This document shows positions 61,660 to 64,000 of a stretch of DNA of 64,000 nucleotides, piece after piece. Positions within the stretch are counted from its first letter, which is position 1; each line of letters starts with the position of its first letter. Origin of the DNA: Paractinoplanes deccanensis (GTDB lineage: Bacteria; Actinomycetota; Actinomycetes; Mycobacteriales; Micromonosporaceae); NCBI RefSeq assembly GCF_016862115.1, contig NZ_BOMI01000145.1, positions 1 through 64,000 of the forward strand. Direction: 5' to 3'. A program made the translations under genes and the position numbers. The notes under the pieces are model-generated. The model was not told the DNA's origin, did no database searches, and worked only from the letters and a program-made list of their open reading frames with translations.

Positions 61660-61691
61660 AATCCGGATTCCCCCTTTCGGAAGGAAGCATC

Positions 61692-63071
61692 TTGCCTCTC
61701 TCCCCTCCTCACCAGTCCCCTCACCGTCGGCGACGACTGACCCTCGTCGCCGCGTCGGTCGCGTGTGCCACCGCCGCGGCCGCCGTCGCGCTCGGTGCCG
61801 GCACCGCCTCGGCCGGCACGCTGTCCGGCGTCCTCTACCGCGACCCCGACACCGCCGTCGCGCGCTGGGTGGCCGCCAATCCCAACGATTCGCGCACGCC
61901 GCTGATCAGCTCGCGGATCGCCAGCCAGCCCGCCTCGCGCTGGCTGTCGAACTTCAACCTCTCGACCGTCCAGTCCGAGGTTTCCACCTACGTCGGCGCC
62001 GCCACCGGCGCGGGGCAGGTGCCGGTCCTGACCTTGTACGGCATCCCGAACCGTGACTGCGGCGGCGCCAGCGCGGGCGGTGCGCCCGACCTGAACCAGT
62101 ACCAGACCTGGGTCACCAACATCGCCCGCGGGCTGGGCGGCCGCACCACGCTGATCATGCTCGAGCCCGACTCTCTGGCGCTGCTGACCTGCCTCAGCGC
62201 CGGCGAGATCACCGCACGCAGCCAGGCGCTCGCCACCGCGACCCGCACCCTCAAGGCGGCCGGCGCCAAGGTCTACCTGGACGCCGGCCACTCCGCGTGG
62301 AACTCCGCCGCCGACACGGCCGGCCGGCTGGCCAACGCGGGCGTCGCGGACGCCGACGGCTTCTACACCAACGTCTCGAACTTCCAGTCCACCGCGAACG
62401 AGACGGCGTTCGGCCGGTCGGTGCTGAGCGCGCTGTCCGGGCGCGGCATCAACGGCAAGCGCCAGGTCATCGACACCAGCCGCAACGGCGGCGCGGCCGG
62501 CGACTGGTGCGGCGACGACAACACCGACCGGCGGATCGGGCGCTACCCGACGCTCGACACCGGCGACGCGAACATCGACGCCTTCCTGTGGGTGAAGCCG
62601 CCGGGCGAGGCGGACGGCTGCCGGTACGCGGCCGGCTCGTTCCAGCCCGACCTGGCCGCCAGCCTCGCCACCGGCGCGCCGCTCCCGCCGACCACCGGCC
62701 CCACCACCCCGCCGACAACTCCACCGACCACACCTCCGACGACTCCGCCGACCACGCCACCGACGACTCCCCAGCCGGGCGGTGCGTGCGGAGCGACCTA
62801 CGTGACGTCGAGCTCGTGGCAGGGCGGCTTCCAGGGCCAGGTCACCGTCAAGGCCGGCGGCGGCGCGATCAGCGCCTGGTCGGTCTCCTGGACCCTCGCC
62901 TCCGGCCAGTCGATCAACCAGGTCTGGGGTGGCGTCCTGTCGGTCAACGGCTCCACGGCGACTGTCCGCAACGCCGCCTGGAACGGCTCCCTCGCCCCGG
63001 GCGCATCTGCCGAGTTCGGTTTCATCGCCTCGGGTGCGGCAGCCACGCCCACCCTCACCTGCACGGCCTGA
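61692..63071 (+). CDS. Secreted GH6 cellulase with C-terminal CBM2
   Basis: 459 residues from a TTG behind AAGGAAG. A signal peptide (about 1-41, ending GTASAGTL) precedes a GH6 catalytic domain with the family motifs YGIPNRDCGG, LIMLEPDSLALL, VYLDAGHSAW, VIDTSRNGG and WVKPPGEADG. A linker of PTTPPTTP repeats follows (about 340-360), then a CBM2 domain (CGATYVTSSSWQGGF to CTA). It cleaves beta-1,4-glucan of cellulose. Regulation by CebR is expected from the upstream box. A hairpin terminator follows. Confidence 0.95.
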   Translation: MPLSPPHQSPHRRRRLTLVAASVACATAAAAVALGAGTASAGTLSGVLYRDPDTAVARWVAANPNDSRTPLISSRIASQPASRWLSNFNLSTVQSEVSTYVGAATGAGQVPVLTLYGIPNRDCGGASAGGAPDLNQYQTWVTNIARGLGGRTTLIMLEPDSLALLTCLSAGEITARSQALATATRTLKAAGAKVYLDAGHSAWNSAADTAGRLANAGVADADGFYTNVSNFQSTANETAFGRSVLSALSGRGINGKRQVIDTSRNGGAAGDWCGDDNTDRRIGRYPTLDTGDANIDAFLWVKPPGEADGCRYAAGSFQPDLAASLATGAPLPPTTGPTTPPTTPPTTPPTTPPTTPPTTPQPGGACGATYVTSSSWQGGFQGQVTVKAGGGAISAWSVSWTLASGQSINQVWGGVLSVNGSTATVRNAAWNGSLAPGASAEFGFIASGAAATPTLTCTA

Positions 63072-63087
63072 CAAGACCGATCAACGC

Positions 63088-63117
63088 GGCGGCCCGGCGG
63101 AAACCCGCCGGGCCGCC
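63088..63117 (+). terminator. Terminator of the cellulase gene
   Basis: A perfect 13-bp GC stem (63088-63100 with 63105-63117) with an AAAC loop, 17 bp after the cellulase stop. The next 250 bp to 63370 hold no gene I can see, only AT-richer DNA that probably contains the promoter of the last gene. Confidence 0.85.
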
Positions 63118-63370
63118 CGAGTCTGCCTCTCCGAACGGCCTCGGGCATGACGCGGACGTTCGGGTCTTTTGCCCCAGTGGACCGTGACATCCGAATGCGC
63201 GGGGAACGCCACATCAGGGAAACGTGCGCGGTCTTATCAGATCAATTGACCTAAGTCTATGCAGTTCCTGACACTTGCGGGACATGGCGATCTGTGGTTG
63301 CGAGCGAGAAGGGTGAAGGGCGAGACGCTGCAGTGACTCTTCGACTTCACGCCGGTTTTGGAGGTCAAAG

Positions 63371-64000
63371 ATGACCCAGATGACCACGAAGTTCTCGGAG
63401 CGACTCGAGATACCCGAGGAACTGCTGGATCTTCGCGAAGAGATCAACGAGACGGTCGAGGACCTCGGCCAGAGACTTCTGAAGGGCACCGACGTCTACC
63501 GGGCCCAGATCAAGCAGATCAAGTCGCAGGCGCAGACGCAGAGGACCTCCGCCGCGCGCAACGGCCAGAGCCAGGGCGACACCTCGGAGCTGACGGAGCC
63601 GACCGCCGTCTTCGGTGGCGTGCCCTACCAGTTCTTCGACATGATCGCGGTGGGACCGTTCCAGCCGATCGGCGGCCCGCCGTTCCGGCCCAACCGGATC
63701 ATCCGGGCCGGTGAGCGGGCGTTCCTGATCGCCGCCATCTGGCGGAACCCGGCCCCGCTGGCCTTCACGATGGGCAACCCGTCGGCGGCCGACGTGATGG
63801 CCGGCCAGCCCTACGTGATCCGGGGCCAGACGGTGAACGTCAACGACGTGGCCAACGGCCCGGATCTCGGCCCGGTCAACGGCACCTTCGGCGGAGGCTT
63901 CGTCGACTTCCACGTGCTGCGCATTCCCGCCGTGCCCGCACCGCCGGACGGCGCTCCCCGGCTGCTCGACATCACGCTCACCATCGACGTGCGCAGCGTG
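63371..64000 (+). CDS. Unknown protein, 3' end outside the window
   Basis: 210 residues are visible, with no stop before the window ends. GGAGGT lies 7 bases before the ATG. Residues 1-60 form a charged helix with a coiled-coil character (LRKE-type heptads such as ELLDLREEINETVEDLGQRL). From about 85 the sequence turns beta-rich (VPYQFFDMIAVGPFQPIGG; RIIRAGERAFLIAAIWRNPA). No family recognised. The codon use is normal for the window. Confidence 0.75.
   Translation, partial: MTQMTTKFSERLEIPEELLDLREEINETVEDLGQRLLKGTDVYRAQIKQIKSQAQTQRTSAARNGQSQGDTSELTEPTAVFGGVPYQFFDMIAVGPFQPIGGPPFRPNRIIRAGERAFLIAAIWRNPAPLAFTMGNPSAADVMAGQPYVIRGQTVNVNDVANGPDLGPVNGTFGGGFVDFHVLRIPAVPAPPDGAPRLLDITLTIDVRSV

Overview
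This 64 kb window is very GC-rich. It uses GTG and TTG starts freely, has many leaderless-looking promoters, and carries actinobacterial markers: maltosyltransferase GlgE, a lon gene with an HspR-type (HAIR) inverted repeat, a CebR-type box before a cellulase, and LuxR/LAL, XRE-MmyB and TetR regulators. It looks like a chromosomal segment of a soil actinomycete, perhaps Micromonosporaceae/Actinoplanes-like; the family is inference. I saw no rRNA, tRNA, CRISPR array, transposase or phage structural genes.

Layout. 0-2.2 kb: the 3' part of a WD40 protein and small membrane or unknown genes. 2.2-7.9 kb: a secreted alpha-amylase divergent from a LAL regulator. 7.9-11.5 kb: an unrecognised two-gene unit. 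11.5-20.4 kb: methyltransferase, acetyltransferase, a TetR/epimerase locus with four matching operators and a dead aldo/keto reductase start, ThuA and lipase-like secreted proteins, a broken kinase, and a two-component system. 20.5-24.5 kb: a GH26-like/M15 pair, a HExxH protein pair and a secreted metzincin. 24.6-30.6 kb: Lon, a Ser/Thr kinase and a protease-like FG-GAP protein lacking catalytic residues. 30.6-45 kb: small-molecule oxidoreductases and regulators, including three copies of an XRE regulator divergent from an NAD(P)-binding oxidoreductase, four tandem-repeat arrays within 3 kb, and GlgE. 45-48.4 kb: a second S1-like secreted protein and a hydrolase.

The most interesting part is 48.4-55.2 kb. 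Two tightly packed operons diverge from a gap of about 60 bp. Leftward: a membrane protein with a PLD-like region, then a SIR2-domain protein with a helical-repeat tail. Rightward: a fusion of an archaeal-NMNAT-like (NadM) domain to a SAM methyltransferase, a DUF2971 protein, and a second SIR2-domain protein. Four of the five genes can be tied to NAD or ADP-ribose chemistry by fold (three recognisable, one speculative), so I read this as a candidate NAD-centred defence or conflict system. A divergent NAD-dependent DNA ligase and a KAP-type membrane NTPase lie just beyond it (56.6-61.6 kb). A GH6 cellulase and an incomplete gene close the window.

Two regulatory architectures stand out: an array of GAACGYTC sites every 51-53 bp (about five helical turns) between a TetR gene and a DUF308-type membrane protein, and the repeated XRE/oxidoreductase divergent pairs.
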